Source: Arthrobacter sp. Soc17.1.1.1
GTDB taxonomy: Bacteria > Actinomycetota > Actinomycetes > Actinomycetales > Micrococcaceae
Length of the DNA: 64,000 nt
Direction of reading: 5' to 3'
Assembly (NCBI RefSeq): GCF_036867195.1
Contig: NZ_JBAJII010000003.1
Span: 1-64,000 of the forward strand
A program made the translations under genes and the position numbers. The notes beneath the pieces are model-generated. The model did no database searches. It was not told where the DNA came from and worked only from the letters and a program-made list of their open reading frames with translations. Shown in pieces: positions 9,498-18,018 of this stretch; position 1 is the stretch's first letter, and the number at the start of each line of letters is the position of its first letter.

Positions 9498-10254
9498 TGG
9501 TGGGACCCCACACAATGTAGCCCGACAGGTCGGATACCTGTCCTTGGACAGGTCCACTTGATCCGTCGTTGTTGTACCTCACGTACCAGTCACCTTCGTG
9601 CCATTCCATGATTCCGGAGGTTGTGAAGTAGATAAGCTCAGAGCCCGAGTCGCCTGAGTAGACAATCTCAACTGTCGCTTCATCCTCGGCATAAGACAGA
9701 AGGCGAAAGCCTTCGATCTTGATCGGGGGAGCAGCTCCGTCATCGGATGCAATGCGCTGCTCAATCCGGTCAACACCGATGTCCTTACCAGGGCCTTCGA
9801 GTGAAAGGGCTTTGGTGGTTTCCAAGAACAACTCAGCGTCACCCCCGGAGGCCAGCCTTCCAGCCAATGAAAGAAGTGCCCCCTCCGGTGTGTGGGAGTA
9901 GCAGGAGCGGACCCCTGTCTGACCATCAACGACACCGGGGCCGTGTTCAACCGACTTAGGTGCTGCAATGCCTCCAAGGAACTCCCACTCGACCCCTTCG
10001 GGTGCAGAGGTCAGAGTCGTTCCTCCCGTGGCGTCTAAACCGCACACGGATTCGTCCGATGCCACCTGTGACGCAGATGGAGCGGGTGCTGCCGACTGCG
10101 TCTGAGCCGGTGGTGCGGCATCGGATTCGTCGTCGTTGCCAACCCAAACGAAGAGGATGATCCCGACGATGATGAGCAGCAGGACGGCAACCGCTGACAT
10201 GAGGAAGCGGGGTGCGGCCCACCAAACGTTCTCGGTTTCTTCGGTTTCGGCCAT
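9490..10254 (-). CDS. single-pass membrane protein of the conjugation operon
   Basis: A 254-residue protein: short acidic cytoplasmic N-terminus, one transmembrane helix (about residues 16-36), a linker rich in Ala, Pro and Ser, and an extracytoplasmic domain that starts with a Cys and ends in a compact Trp/Tyr-rich segment (GIMEWHEGDWYVRYNNDG). The topology (one helix plus NTF2-sized outer domain) fits VirB8-like assembly factors, but I cannot assign that from sequence alone. It lies between the pilin-sized protein and the VirB6-like protein, where a structural mating-pair protein would be expected. Confidence 0.65.
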   Translation of the reverse strand: MAETEETENVWWAAPRFLMSAVAVLLLIIVGIILFVWVGNDDESDAAPPAQTQSAAPAPSASQVASDESVCGLDATGGTTLTSAPEGVEWEFLGGIAAPKSVEHGPGVVDGQTGVRSCYSHTPEGALLSLAGRLASGGDAELFLETTKALSLEGPGKDIGVDRIEQRIASDDGAAPPIKIEGFRLLSYAEDEATVEIVYSGDSGSELIYFTTSGIMEWHEGDWYVRYNNDGSSGPVQGQVSDLSGYIVWGPTSG

Positions 10255-10291
10255 GACTACTCCTGTAGGTAGGGCTGATTCTGCAGGGTGG

Positions 10292-10594
10292 CTACGCCGT
10301 GCCGCCGCCGGAGATGAAGGTCAGCAGTGAAGCGCCGCCGGAGATGAGGGCGACGGCGAGGACGATCTTGATGATGCCGGAGATCTCCTGAGTGGTTTCG
10401 CCGCGGCTGGAGTCGAACGCCATCTTGCCGCCGACAACCAGCAGACCCAGGACGCAAATGCCCAGGGCAATCCACTTGCCGACACCGACCATCCGGTTCC
10501 ACGCATCCCCGATACCGGGAGGGGCCAGCGGTCCGCTGTCGGGCAGGGTGTTGGCGTTGATCAGGACATCCTGTGCGATGAGCAGCAGTTGCAT
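10292..10594 (-). CDS. small two-helix membrane protein, VirB2/pilin-like
   Basis: A 100-residue protein with a hydrophobic N-terminus and two transmembrane helices (WIALGICVLGLLVVGG and IIKIVLAVALISGGASLLTF) separated by a short charged loop. Size and topology match VirB2-like or TrbC-like subunits of type IV secretion systems. The ATG follows a strong GGAAGGAA ribosome site; the frame is open 14 codons upstream, but that would overlap the preceding gene. A high translation signal on a small membrane subunit fits an abundant structural component. The pilin assignment is inference from size and position. Confidence 0.7.
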   Translation of the reverse strand: MQLLLIAQDVLINANTLPDSGPLAPPGIGDAWNRMVGVGKWIALGICVLGLLVVGGKMAFDSSRGETTQEISGIIKIVLAVALISGGASLLTFISGGGTA

Positions 10595-10598
10595 GGTT

Positions 10599-11222
10599 CT
10601 AATTCCTTCCAGAATCACGGTGTTCAATGACCTCACTGAGACTGGTGAGGACTTTCCTTGGCTCGCGAGCCAGCGACTCAGGGTCGACTGTGCCTTCGAG
10701 CCGAAGCTCTTCTATCCACGGCAGCGTCCACGTCTGTGGGACACCGCCGGCGGTGATGCGGGTCAGGTTGTGCAGGACCCTCGGCAGCTTGCCGGGTGCA
10801 TCTGCAATCACGACGAGGCCGCGCAGTGTGATGGTCGGGTGCGAGCCTGCGGCCCAATCGCGGGCGGCGAGCTGAGCGGCTTTCAGCCCTCGATGGTTCT
10901 GCCGGGCGACGAGGAAAACATCGGCCGGTGGCACGGTCGGGTCAGCGTCCGAGCGAGAGGGCCAGCGGTGGTGGCAGGGGACGCCGCCCAGGAGGCCGGC
11001 CATGGTGTTCTCGCCGGCTCCGCCGTGCACACCAAGCCAAAAAACCTCGGGGTTGTCCGTGATGAAGCGGGCCATTCCTTCGCCAGCGGCGAGGCCAAGA
11101 ATGCCCTGCTGCGGACCTGCGACACCGCGTAGAACCTCAACGGCGTCGCGAATTTCGGTTTCTGTCACGACGAGTGCCTCGACGGACTCGCGCGTGACGA
11201 AGTCACCCCAACGATTGTTCAT
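10599..11222 (-). CDS. DUF6668-like P-loop protein, first gene of the conjugation operon
   Basis: A 207-residue protein resembling DUF6668: the sequence FWLGVHGGAGENTMAGLLGG is a divergent Walker-A-like loop in which the usual GK[ST] is replaced by GENT. A TVPPADVFLVARQNHRGL segment and a C-terminal helical tail follow. Related proteins occur in actinobacterial conjugative plasmids and are treated as degenerate MinD/ParA relatives. Its stop is four bases before the pilin-like start, so it opens the leftward transfer operon. The absence of the P-loop Lys suggests weak or no ATP hydrolysis. Confidence 0.65.
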   Translation of the reverse strand: MNNRWGDFVTRESVEALVVTETEIRDAVEVLRGVAGPQQGILGLAAGEGMARFITDNPEVFWLGVHGGAGENTMAGLLGGVPCHHRWPSRSDADPTVPPADVFLVARQNHRGLKAAQLAARDWAAGSHPTITLRGLVVIADAPGKLPRVLHNLTRITAGGVPQTWTLPWIEELRLEGTVDPESLAREPRKVLTSLSEVIEHRDSGRN

Positions 11223-11314
11223 TTAGCTATGCCCCCAGCGGCTTCCCATAGACTCGGCTTCGATCATAGTAGCTCACTTAATGAATGGAAAGGCCGTTGT
11301 GCGAACTGATGTGA

Positions 11315-11344
11315 ACCCTAGTGAATCAAAACGCAATTTAGGGT
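11315..11344. promoter_or_regulatory. inverted repeat in the divergent transfer promoter region
   Basis: ACCCTA and TAGGGT half-sites separated by 18 bases lie between the two divergent transfer operons, just before the HTH gene. The placement fits an operator controlling one or both operons, with the adjacent HTH protein as the obvious candidate ligand. Only the symmetry is seen; binding is inferred. Confidence 0.35.
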
Positions 11345-11377
11345 ATTGTTCCCGGCATGGGGGTTGGAGTGGTCATT

Positions 11378-11662
11378 GTGTCTAGAGCGCTTGATGTGCT
11401 TTTCGCTGACCTACCCGCGCGACTCAGTGTCGAACAGCTCACTGACGTTCTTGGTTTGTCTGACAAGACGGTCACGTACCGATGGCTGCGCGAGGGTCGG
11501 ATACCTGCAATCAGGCTCGGCGGGACATGGCTCATCTTTCGCGATGACATCAAGGATCACCTCGAGGCGCACTACAACACGCCCGGCCCCAGCTCTGCAC
11601 CGGAACCAGGTACAGAGTCCGATACCGAGGATGAGAAACCAGAGGATCTTGAGGGGACATGA
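11378..11662 (+). CDS. excisionase/MerR-type HTH DNA-binding protein
   Basis: About 94 residues. The N-terminal half is a winged HTH of the excisionase (HTH_17) type: LSVEQLTDVLGLSDKTVTYR, then WLREGRIPAIRLGGTWLIFRDDI. The C-terminus is an acidic Pro/Glu tail. I favour the GTG at 11378 because a TTGGAG ribosome site lies nine bases upstream; an ATG 21 bases earlier is possible. It is the first gene of the rightward transfer operon, directly at the divergent promoter, so a regulatory role is likely. Its stop overlaps the next start by ATGA. Confidence 0.75.
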   Translation: MSRALDVLFADLPARLSVEQLTDVLGLSDKTVTYRWLREGRIPAIRLGGTWLIFRDDIKDHLEAHYNTPGPSSAPEPGTESDTEDEKPEDLEGT

Positions 11663-13137
11663 TGACGACGGAAGCGCTGGCCAGACCTGTATGCACGGCA
11701 ACCATCGGCGATGACGACACCGTGAGCGTCACGGTCGATGGAGTCGACCAAGCATTCGGCTCCATGCCGGAAGCGATTGGCTTTTTCGCGAGCACGGCTG
11801 GCGATCTTGGCCGTCCCCTCAAAGTCACCGCCTACGATCCGTCATCGACAACGCAGCCGGAAACCTACCTCATCGTCAATGAGGACGGTTCTGTCGATGC
11901 AGACACCAGCGTGCCCGTGAAGAAGCGACCTCCCCGCCGCACCATTCCCCGTCCCGCCAAGGCCGCAGCTACAAGCCGGCCCGAGCACCCGGCAGAGCGT
12001 CCCATCACAGCAGACGTGGACCCGGCTCCCGTAGCCCCCGCACCTGTAATCAAGGATGCTCAGCCCGAATCAGCGGAGCCACAGGCCTCACGTCAGGTGC
12101 CTCAGCCGGCCGTTGACCAAACCCCTGACCTGCCCTCAACGGCATCCACTGAACCGGCTCGCACACCGCAGACCCCGCAAGCTTCGCAGGGTGCACCAGT
12201 GACGGTGCAGGTGGAGCCCGGCGATGAGCGGATCAAGCTACGCCCCGAGGTGAGGGCCGAGAAGACTGCAGCACCGGCCCGTGAGGGCTTCCGGGGCTGG
12301 CTGAACACCACCTTTAAGGCGAACCTCGCCGCGTCCCCTGCAGAGCAGGCAAGCAGGGCCCGCCGGGCACGCATCCAGCGGCCGCTAGAAACCCACTGCA
12401 CCATGGCCGTGGTCCAGCTCAAGGGCGGAGCGACGAAAACCACCGTCGCCTATCACCTGGCCGCGACTTACGGGCGGATCCGCGGAGGGAACATCCTCGC
12501 CGGTGAGTTCAACGAGAACCAGGGCACCCTCGGTGAGCGAGCCCTGGCAGGCTCGCACGACCGCACCACGCTGGACCTGATCCGGAACCTCGGCACCGTC
12601 ACCCGACGCACCAGCGACCTCGTGCGCTACATCCGCCCCCAGGGCGACGACAGGATCCACGTCCTCGCCTCCCCGCCCGAGGGAGCTGACCGCCGCCGCG
12701 TCGACGGCACCTCCGTGAAAGCCGCGCACGATGTGCTGCTCTCGCTCTACAACCTGATCCTTCTCGATACCGGCAACTCAGCCCAGGCATCGACCTGGCA
12801 GGCAGCCGTCGACGTCGCTGACTCGCTCGTGTTCGTCTCTCAGAACAAGGCCGATGACTTCCGGCTCCTCGAGGCGACCATCGAGGGCGTCAAAGCCCAG
12901 GGCCACGCCGCGAAGTTTGCCCGCTCGATCCTGGTCATCACCAACACCGCCCAACCCAACACTGAGCGCCTCGCCCAGCTGAAGGAGTACGGGGAGAGCA
13001 TCGGCCTCGCGGCCGTCGTCGTCGTGCCGTTCGACCGGTCCCTGCAGGAGGGCCAGAACTTCGACTACGACGCCCTGAACCCGGCCACCCGCCGGGCCTA
13101 CGAGGAAGCAACCGCCGCCCTCACCGACCAGCTCTAA
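11659..13137 (+). CDS. MinD/ParA-like ATPase with long Pro-rich N-terminus
   Basis: A 492-residue protein. The first 240 residues are low-complexity, rich in Pro, Ala and Thr, after a short folded-looking start. The C-terminal 250 residues form a deviant-Walker ATPase (VQLKGGATKTTVAYHLAATY; LILLDTGNSAQASTW; LVFVSQNKADD). It lies between transfer genes rather than beside the true partition pair, so a role in positioning or regulating the mating apparatus is more likely than plasmid segregation. Similar long-tailed ATPases occur in actinobacterial type IV and ESX-type loci. The ATG overlaps the HTH stop. Confidence 0.75.
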   Translation: MMTTEALARPVCTATIGDDDTVSVTVDGVDQAFGSMPEAIGFFASTAGDLGRPLKVTAYDPSSTTQPETYLIVNEDGSVDADTSVPVKKRPPRRTIPRPAKAAATSRPEHPAERPITADVDPAPVAPAPVIKDAQPESAEPQASRQVPQPAVDQTPDLPSTASTEPARTPQTPQASQGAPVTVQVEPGDERIKLRPEVRAEKTAAPAREGFRGWLNTTFKANLAASPAEQASRARRARIQRPLETHCTMAVVQLKGGATKTTVAYHLAATYGRIRGGNILAGEFNENQGTLGERALAGSHDRTTLDLIRNLGTVTRRTSDLVRYIRPQGDDRIHVLASPPEGADRRRVDGTSVKAAHDVLLSLYNLILLDTGNSAQASTWQAAVDVADSLVFVSQNKADDFRLLEATIEGVKAQGHAAKFARSILVITNTAQPNTERLAQLKEYGESIGLAAVVVVPFDRSLQEGQNFDYDALNPATRRAYEEATAALTDQL

Positions 13138-13206
13138 ACACACATCATCCGGTCTCACATTCGGTCTCTCAATCGGTCTCAGTTCAAACGCAGGGGTTAG
13201 GAAGGC

Positions 13207-14334
13207 ATGGCAGGGGGGAAAGCCATCGGGTGCGGCATCGCCGCGCTCACCCTCGCGCCCATCGGCGCGGTCGTGGCCATGACCATGCTCGTCGCCGGCA
13301 TAGCCGAGGACGAGGAAGCCAACCAGCTCGAACGAGCATCCTGCACCGTGTCCGCAGACACTCCCGGAGATGCGGGCGCGACGCCGGGTGCCCTGCAGGC
13401 TGTCCCCAACGGGTGGGGGCCCTTGGTCGACGCGGCGGCGAAGGAAGCAGGGCTTCCGGCCAGCGTTGTTGCCGCGCAGCTGAATCAGGAATCCGGGTGG
13501 AACGAGAACGCCACCAGTCCTGTCGGAGCGCAGGGCGTCGCCCAGTTCATGCCCGCAACGTGGGCGAGTTATGGCAACGGAGGCGACCCGTTCTCCGCGA
13601 AGGACGCCATTCCCGCCTACGGCCGGTACATGGCCGCGCTGAAGGGTGAAGTGCAGTCGATCGCAGGCAGTGATGCGAATCTGCTCGTGCAGCTCACCCT
13701 CGCCGCGTATAATGCCGGCCCGGGAGCCGTGCAGCAGTACAAGGGGATCCCGCCGTACCAGGAGACGCAGAAGTACGTCAGCTCCATCCTGGACTCCGCG
13801 CAGGGCGGGTTCTCCATGGACTGCAAGGCACCGACCGGTGGCAAGCCGTGGGACGGCGACCTCGGAGACGGCGAGTGGACCACTCCCCTGCCCGGAGGCG
13901 TCTTCACCTCCGGCTACGGGAAGCGCAACGTCATCGGCCTGCCTGCGTGGGCGCAGGATCACGTCGGCGTGGACATCTCGAGCCCCGGCGCCGGCTTCGG
14001 CAACGGCGGACCCGTCGTCGCGCCCACAGACTTGCGCGTCACCGGGTTCAATGACAAGGACGGGTGTGTGATCGCCAAGGAGGACGGCGACGATCCGGAC
14101 TTCGGGTTCGCGTTCTGCCATCTCAACGCCTACTCCGTGAAGGTGGGCGACAAGCTCGAACGCGGCGACATCGTCGGCACCGAGGGCAACAAGGCCGACC
14201 TCGGCAGCGTTCCTACACATCTACATTTCGAGATTTATACACCCGAAGCACCAGACGTCACCTTCCCGTACGAGGGCTTCAACATCGACCCCGAACCGAT
14301 CCTCAAAGAGAAAGGCGCGTGGCCATCATCATGA
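13207..14334 (+). CDS. lytic transglycosylase-M23 peptidase fusion (VirB1-like)
   Basis: A 375-residue cell-wall hydrolase. An N-terminal membrane anchor (about residues 8-32) precedes an SLT domain with the catalytic Glu in AAQLNQESGWNENATS, the GVAQFMPATWASYG motif and LAAYNAGPGAVQQY. An M23/LytM domain follows with the Zn ligands in DHVGVDIS and THLHFEIY. The bifunctional enzyme should cut glycan strands and peptide cross-links to open a path for the mating channel, the role of VirB1 or TcpG/Orf14-type proteins in Gram-positive plasmids. An AGGAAGG ribosome site precedes the ATG. All catalytic residues appear present. Confidence 0.9.
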   Translation: MAGGKAIGCGIAALTLAPIGAVVAMTMLVAGIAEDEEANQLERASCTVSADTPGDAGATPGALQAVPNGWGPLVDAAAKEAGLPASVVAAQLNQESGWNENATSPVGAQGVAQFMPATWASYGNGGDPFSAKDAIPAYGRYMAALKGEVQSIAGSDANLLVQLTLAAYNAGPGAVQQYKGIPPYQETQKYVSSILDSAQGGFSMDCKAPTGGKPWDGDLGDGEWTTPLPGGVFTSGYGKRNVIGLPAWAQDHVGVDISSPGAGFGNGGPVVAPTDLRVTGFNDKDGCVIAKEDGDDPDFGFAFCHLNAYSVKVGDKLERGDIVGTEGNKADLGSVPTHLHFEIYTPEAPDVTFPYEGFNIDPEPILKEKGAWPSS

Positions 14335-14990
14335 CCCCGACCTCCACGCACCACCGACCCACACGCCGGCACCTGCGCCAGTCACGCCACACGGTGGCTG
14401 CTCTGTGCCTGGTGGCACTGCCCCTGACGCTTTCAGCCGTCGCCTGCAGCAACAACGAGGGCCAAGCAGGGTCAACACCTGAGCCGACGCCCACGACCAT
14501 CTACGAGGGCTCCTACACGACGGCGGCCGCCGACGAGATAGCCGGCAACGGCACCTTCACCACGCCAGAGGACGCCGACCGGACCGACGTCGACTCCACG
14601 GCCGAGGTCGCCGCACTCATGCTGCACTCGTGGGACACGACGACCGATACCACCCAAACGGCCGCCGCCATCCGGGCAATTCCACTGATGAGCAATGAGT
14701 GGGCCTCCAACCAGGTTGAACCCGAGCGCAACGGTGCACAAGGTGAATGGCTGAAGCCATCAGAGCACCAGGCATACAGCGCACCCTCGATCGTCCCCGC
14801 CCCTGGCGACGTCTCCGAAGATGTGGCCGATGACAAGGCCATCCGTGCCTACGACGTCAGCTGGCGGTGGATCAGCCGCAACGGCACCGACCTCACAACC
14901 ACCGGCCGACAGATCGTCACGATCTACCTCGAAAAGCACGACAACCAGTGGGACGTCGTAGGCCACCAGTTCCAGAACATGGGCCTGTGA
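14331..14990 (+). CDS. lipoprotein of the transfer operon
   Basis: About 219 residues. A basic N-terminus with a hydrophobic stretch (VAALCLVALPLTLSAVAC) ends in a Cys that could be lipidated. Then comes an acidic Thr-rich domain with a conserved-looking C-terminus (AYDVSWRWISRNGTDLTTTG; IVTIYLEKHDNQWDVVGHQF) reminiscent of small outer domains attached to mating channels. The ATG overlaps the hydrolase stop (ATGA); a GTG 12 bases earlier is an alternative. Function unknown; secretion and operon position suggest a cell-envelope component of conjugation. Confidence 0.65.
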   Translation: MTPTSTHHRPTRRHLRQSRHTVAALCLVALPLTLSAVACSNNEGQAGSTPEPTPTTIYEGSYTTAAADEIAGNGTFTTPEDADRTDVDSTAEVAALMLHSWDTTTDTTQTAAAIRAIPLMSNEWASNQVEPERNGAQGEWLKPSEHQAYSAPSIVPAPGDVSEDVADDKAIRAYDVSWRWISRNGTDLTTTGRQIVTIYLEKHDNQWDVVGHQFQNMGL

Positions 14991-15070
14991 GCAGCGTTCG
15001 GGAAGAAATAAACCGCGACACGCCCGAACTTTTCGTGCTTAAGCCGTTTCAGAAACCTAGAGTGAACAGT

Positions 15071-15298
15071 ATGGCTATTCAGAGGCGCGCGTCAGGCGGA
15101 CGACCATCTAAGGGCGACCGCCATGTACTGACTACTCGCATTCCCACAGCCGAAGCGGAGAAGCTCTTCGCCGTGGCTGATGCACTGGGGACGTCAGCTA
15201 GCTCCTTCATCGCCGAAGTGATGGCGGAGAAGCTAGCCTCCATAGATTTGGACAAGCTAAGCGGCCAGGAGGCGTTGCCCTTCAGCAAGGCCTCATAA
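15071..15298 (+). CDS. small ribbon-helix-helix-like protein
   Basis: A 75-residue basic protein. The stretch RHVLTTRIPTAEAEKLFAVA, followed by DALGTSASSFIAEVMAEKLA, has the strand-helix-helix pattern of CopG/Arc-like repressors, and the N-terminus (MAIQRRASGGRPSKGDR) looks DNA-binding. A GTG nine bases upstream is another possible start. It sits between the transfer operon and the replication gene and is followed by a terminator, so it could be a copy-number or transfer repressor. The fold is inferred from residue pattern only. Confidence 0.6.
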   Translation: MAIQRRASGGRPSKGDRHVLTTRIPTAEAEKLFAVADALGTSASSFIAEVMAEKLASIDLDKLSGQEALPFSKAS

Positions 15299-15302
15299 AA
15301 AA

Positions 15303-15326
15303 GAAGGCCCGCCGTAGCGGGCCTTC
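15303..15326 (+). terminator. intrinsic terminator after the transfer operon
   Basis: A perfect 10-bp stem (GAAGGCCCGC ... GCGGGCCTTC) with a CGTA loop starts four bases after the stop of the small DNA-binding protein. Six A residues on the 5' side and TTCTCAT on the 3' side allow termination from either direction. Confidence 0.8.
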
Positions 15327-15411
15327 TCATATCCAAGAATCCAAGCTTCACACCGTCTTATCCGCCAAGACTGCCGGTGAGTAGCTCAACCGAGTACGGC
15401 CTTTTCAGGTC

Positions 15412-17325
15412 GTGCCCTTAGTTGAAAGTGTACACCGAGTGCTCGAAGCACCTCCAGCTCTTTATGCTGCGCCACGCCGTGATGATTCCCACCATGGTGC
15501 TGCATGGGTCCTCGCACCGCTGATCGCAGGTCAGCCGTCCTATCGCCTCGGGCGATGGAAGGACGGCCGGTTCCAGTACCCGCAGCCCACCACTGCCCTG
15601 CGGATCACCGGGACGCTGCCGGCAAGACCGGCCGCCGTGATGATCCACGACGTCGACGGCACCGTCCGCACGCTCTGCCTTGACCTCGACACGTCCAGGG
15701 CACGGAAAGCCGTCGTCGACGACGACGCCAACCGCCTTGGGGGTCTCCTGCAGGCGGCCGGCCTCGCCTATGTCGAGGACCAGTCCCTCAGCGGTGGCCG
15801 CCACCTGTATGTGCCACTGCAGGAAGCAATCAGTGCGGCCGAGGCACGCCAGCTCGTCGAAGCCCTCGGCCGGCGCGCGCCGAGCCTGGACCCGAGCCCG
15901 CACCAGAACGTCGTCCACGGTTGCATTCGCGTCCCCGGATCCGCCCACAAGTCCGGCGGGCACCAAACGCTCATCACGCCGCTCACCGACGCCTACGGCA
16001 TCCTCACCCGACGGAACCCCGCCACCGCTCTGGCCGCACTACGCAAAGCCCTCGCCCCCGAGCTCTACCGGCTCGAGCAGGACCGGCGACGCGCCCAGGC
16101 CCGCGCAGCAGCCGCCATGACCGCCCTGCACGCAGCAACCACACCGGGAACCAGGCCAAGCGTCGCCTCCATGGCCCGCAACGACTCTCCCCTGCGCACG
16201 GCCGCCCGCACCGGGCTGTACGACACGAACCGGTACGCCAGCGACTCAGAAGCCCGCATGGCCGTGCTGAACCACTTCGCTGCCTGCCACTGGACCGTCG
16301 ACCAGGTCCGCGCCGGCATGGCCGGCCCCTACGCCGGCCTCGCCGCCCTCTACGGCACCAAAGCCGAGCGGCTCCTGCCCCTCGAATGGGCCAAAGCCCA
16401 GGCCTGGACCGCCACCCGAACCTCCACCAAAAACCCCGCCCGGCGTCCACGGGAAACGACCGCGCATAACTTCAACACAAGCCATACTTCAATCACGGGG
16501 GGCAGCCCCAGCTCATCACCGGACCTTAGCCACCACTCCATCCACCAGCTCGTGAACGATCTCGAGAATGTCCTCTACGCGATCCTTGATCAACGCCTTC
16601 AGGCCCAAGGCAGGGTCGGTATCAGCCTGCGGTTCCTCATCCGGTCCGTCCTGGCGTACATGCGCACGAACCAAACCAATGTCCTCGACGTCGGCTGCCG
16701 CACCTTCGCTGTGGCACTGGGCAAGGACCACGTCACTATCTCCCGCCTCCTGCCAACCCTCGAGGCCGTATCAGCAGGCATCCTGACCCGCATCGACCGT
16801 GGCCGCGGACGCAACGCTGACACCTACGTCGTACAGCTCCCCCGGCAGTTCGAACAGCTCGCCCGCGAGTTCACCTGGCGCAAGGGCAAGATCCACGCCA
16901 TCCGGCCCGTCTTCCGGGTCCTAGGGGATGTTGCAGCCCTCGCCTACGAAGGCATCGAACGCGGCCGCCACTCCCCCACCACCGCAGACTTGGCCCGTAC
17001 TACTGGAATCTCGCGCCGCGCCCTCAGCTATCACCTGGCACGCATGGAGGCTCTGCAGATGATCCGCCGGCACCACGGCACCTGGGAAATCGTGGCCACC
17101 ACCGGCCTGGTGGAACTTGCGGAGCGTCTCGGCGCCACCGATGACCGTGAGCAGCAGATCACCCGCTACCGCAAGGAACGCGCCGCCTGGCACGCATGGC
17201 TCGACCGCCACCTACTCCCCCACCTCGAAGAACACGAGCTGTACGACCCCGAAGTAGACGAATACTGGCAACCGCCCATCGACGACGAACATCAACAACA
17301 ACGAATCCTCTGGCACGCTGCCTGA
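15412..17325 (+). CDS. replication initiator with AEP primase-like domain
   Basis: A 637-residue protein. The N-terminal half resembles an archaeo-eukaryotic primase domain: an acidic CLDLDTSRA motif near residue 85, SLSGGRHLYVPL near 122 (small-Gly-x-His type motif II), and NVVHGCIRVPGSAHKSGGHQ. The C-terminal half contains a helical linker and a winged-helix region (TTADLARTTGISRRALSYHL). Primase-helix-turn-helix proteins of this kind are replication initiators of actinobacterial plasmids. The gene directly precedes parA and the repeat field. The GTG start is uncertain because no clear ribosome site is seen. Confidence 0.75.
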   Translation: MPLVESVHRVLEAPPALYAAPRRDDSHHGAAWVLAPLIAGQPSYRLGRWKDGRFQYPQPTTALRITGTLPARPAAVMIHDVDGTVRTLCLDLDTSRARKAVVDDDANRLGGLLQAAGLAYVEDQSLSGGRHLYVPLQEAISAAEARQLVEALGRRAPSLDPSPHQNVVHGCIRVPGSAHKSGGHQTLITPLTDAYGILTRRNPATALAALRKALAPELYRLEQDRRRAQARAAAAMTALHAATTPGTRPSVASMARNDSPLRTAARTGLYDTNRYASDSEARMAVLNHFAACHWTVDQVRAGMAGPYAGLAALYGTKAERLLPLEWAKAQAWTATRTSTKNPARRPRETTAHNFNTSHTSITGGSPSSSPDLSHHSIHQLVNDLENVLYAILDQRLQAQGRVGISLRFLIRSVLAYMRTNQTNVLDVGCRTFAVALGKDHVTISRLLPTLEAVSAGILTRIDRGRGRNADTYVVQLPRQFEQLAREFTWRKGKIHAIRPVFRVLGDVAALAYEGIERGRHSPTTADLARTTGISRRALSYHLARMEALQMIRRHHGTWEIVATTGLVELAERLGATDDREQQITRYRKERAAWHAWLDRHLLPHLEEHELYDPEVDEYWQPPIDDEHQQQRILWHAA

Positions 17326-17394
17326 CCGTATTGCTCCCCCGTTCACCAGAGACACCGCACAGGGATGCAGAAACACGGGTGTCTGTACACACGG

Positions 17395-17420
17395 CTTTCT
17401 GTGTTTCAGTGATACGATCA
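17395..17420. promoter_or_regulatory. parA promoter/operator with ACACAGA-type half-sites
   Basis: The 80 bases before parA carry GTGTCTGTACAC and TTTCTGTGTTTCAG, the latter being an inverted copy of the ACACAGAAA word that recurs through the downstream repeat field. A site shared between the par promoter and the repeat field suggests autoregulation by the partition proteins; this is inference. Confidence 0.45.
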
Positions 17421-17424
17421 AGCT

Positions 17425-18018
17425 ATGAAAGTCGCCCTCGTGAATCTCAAAGGTGGAGTAGCGAAAACCACCAGTTCGATCTACATCGCGGCTGCGCTAG
17501 CCCGAAAAGGTACCGTCGTACTCCTCGACGGCGACCCCCAGGGATCTGCCTCAGACTGGACAGGCTTGGTCGAGGACAGCGGCGAGCCGATGCCTTTCAC
17601 TGTGAAAGTCGTCAATCAACGCACCATGAAAAAAGCTGCCCAAGGCTTTGACTACGGCGTGATTGACACTCCCCCGGGCAACCCACAAGTCATCGACGCG
17701 GCCATCGCCACCGCAGACATCGTCGTGATTCCCACCGATGCGTCAGCCATGGACATTCAGCGGGTCTGGCCCTCAATCGAAGCAGCCGCACGAGCAGGCA
17801 AGCCGGCGGCCGTGCTTATCGTCCGTGCGCGTCTGAACACCAGAAGTCTCGCCATCGCTGTCGAAACCTTTGAGCAAGCTGGAGCGGCTGTCATCGACGC
17901 CTACATTCCCTTGCGCGAGGACATAAAAAACGCCTACGGCACCATCCCAACCAACCTGCACGGCTACGACCAAGTAGCGACCGACCTACTGGAGGTACAC
18001 CATGGCATCGCCAGCTAA
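17425..18018 (+). CDS. parA: small ParA partition ATPase (type Ib)
   Basis: A 197-residue Walker-type ATPase without an N-terminal DNA-binding extension. Deviant Walker A is KGGVAKTTSS at residue 9, switch II is DGDPQGSASDW, and the DTPPGNP and VVIPTDASAMD motifs follow. Short ParAs of this class pair with a small ribbon-helix-helix ParB and move plasmids along the nucleoid. The next gene overlaps its end by 17 bases and has the expected size. Expression is probably autoregulated through the motif before the start. Confidence 0.9.
   Translation: MKVALVNLKGGVAKTTSSIYIAAALARKGTVVLLDGDPQGSASDWTGLVEDSGEPMPFTVKVVNQRTMKKAAQGFDYGVIDTPPGNPQVIDAAIATADIVVIPTDASAMDIQRVWPSIEAAARAGKPAAVLIVRARLNTRSLAIAVETFEQAGAAVIDAYIPLREDIKNAYGTIPTNLHGYDQVATDLLEVHHGIAS

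Noticed and set aside
8229..9611. 460-codon plus-strand frame
   Set aside because: Antisense to the VirB6-like gene; highly charged, no family likeness.
11659..13137. Plasmid partition ParA
   Set aside because: It lies among transfer genes, has a 240-residue low-complexity N-terminus and no ParB partner; the pair at 17.4 kb is the partition system.
12778..14220. 480-codon open frame on the minus strand
   Set aside because: It lies opposite the ATPase and the hydrolase, which have complete motifs; the frame is a high-GC antisense shadow with Gly/Arg/Val bias.
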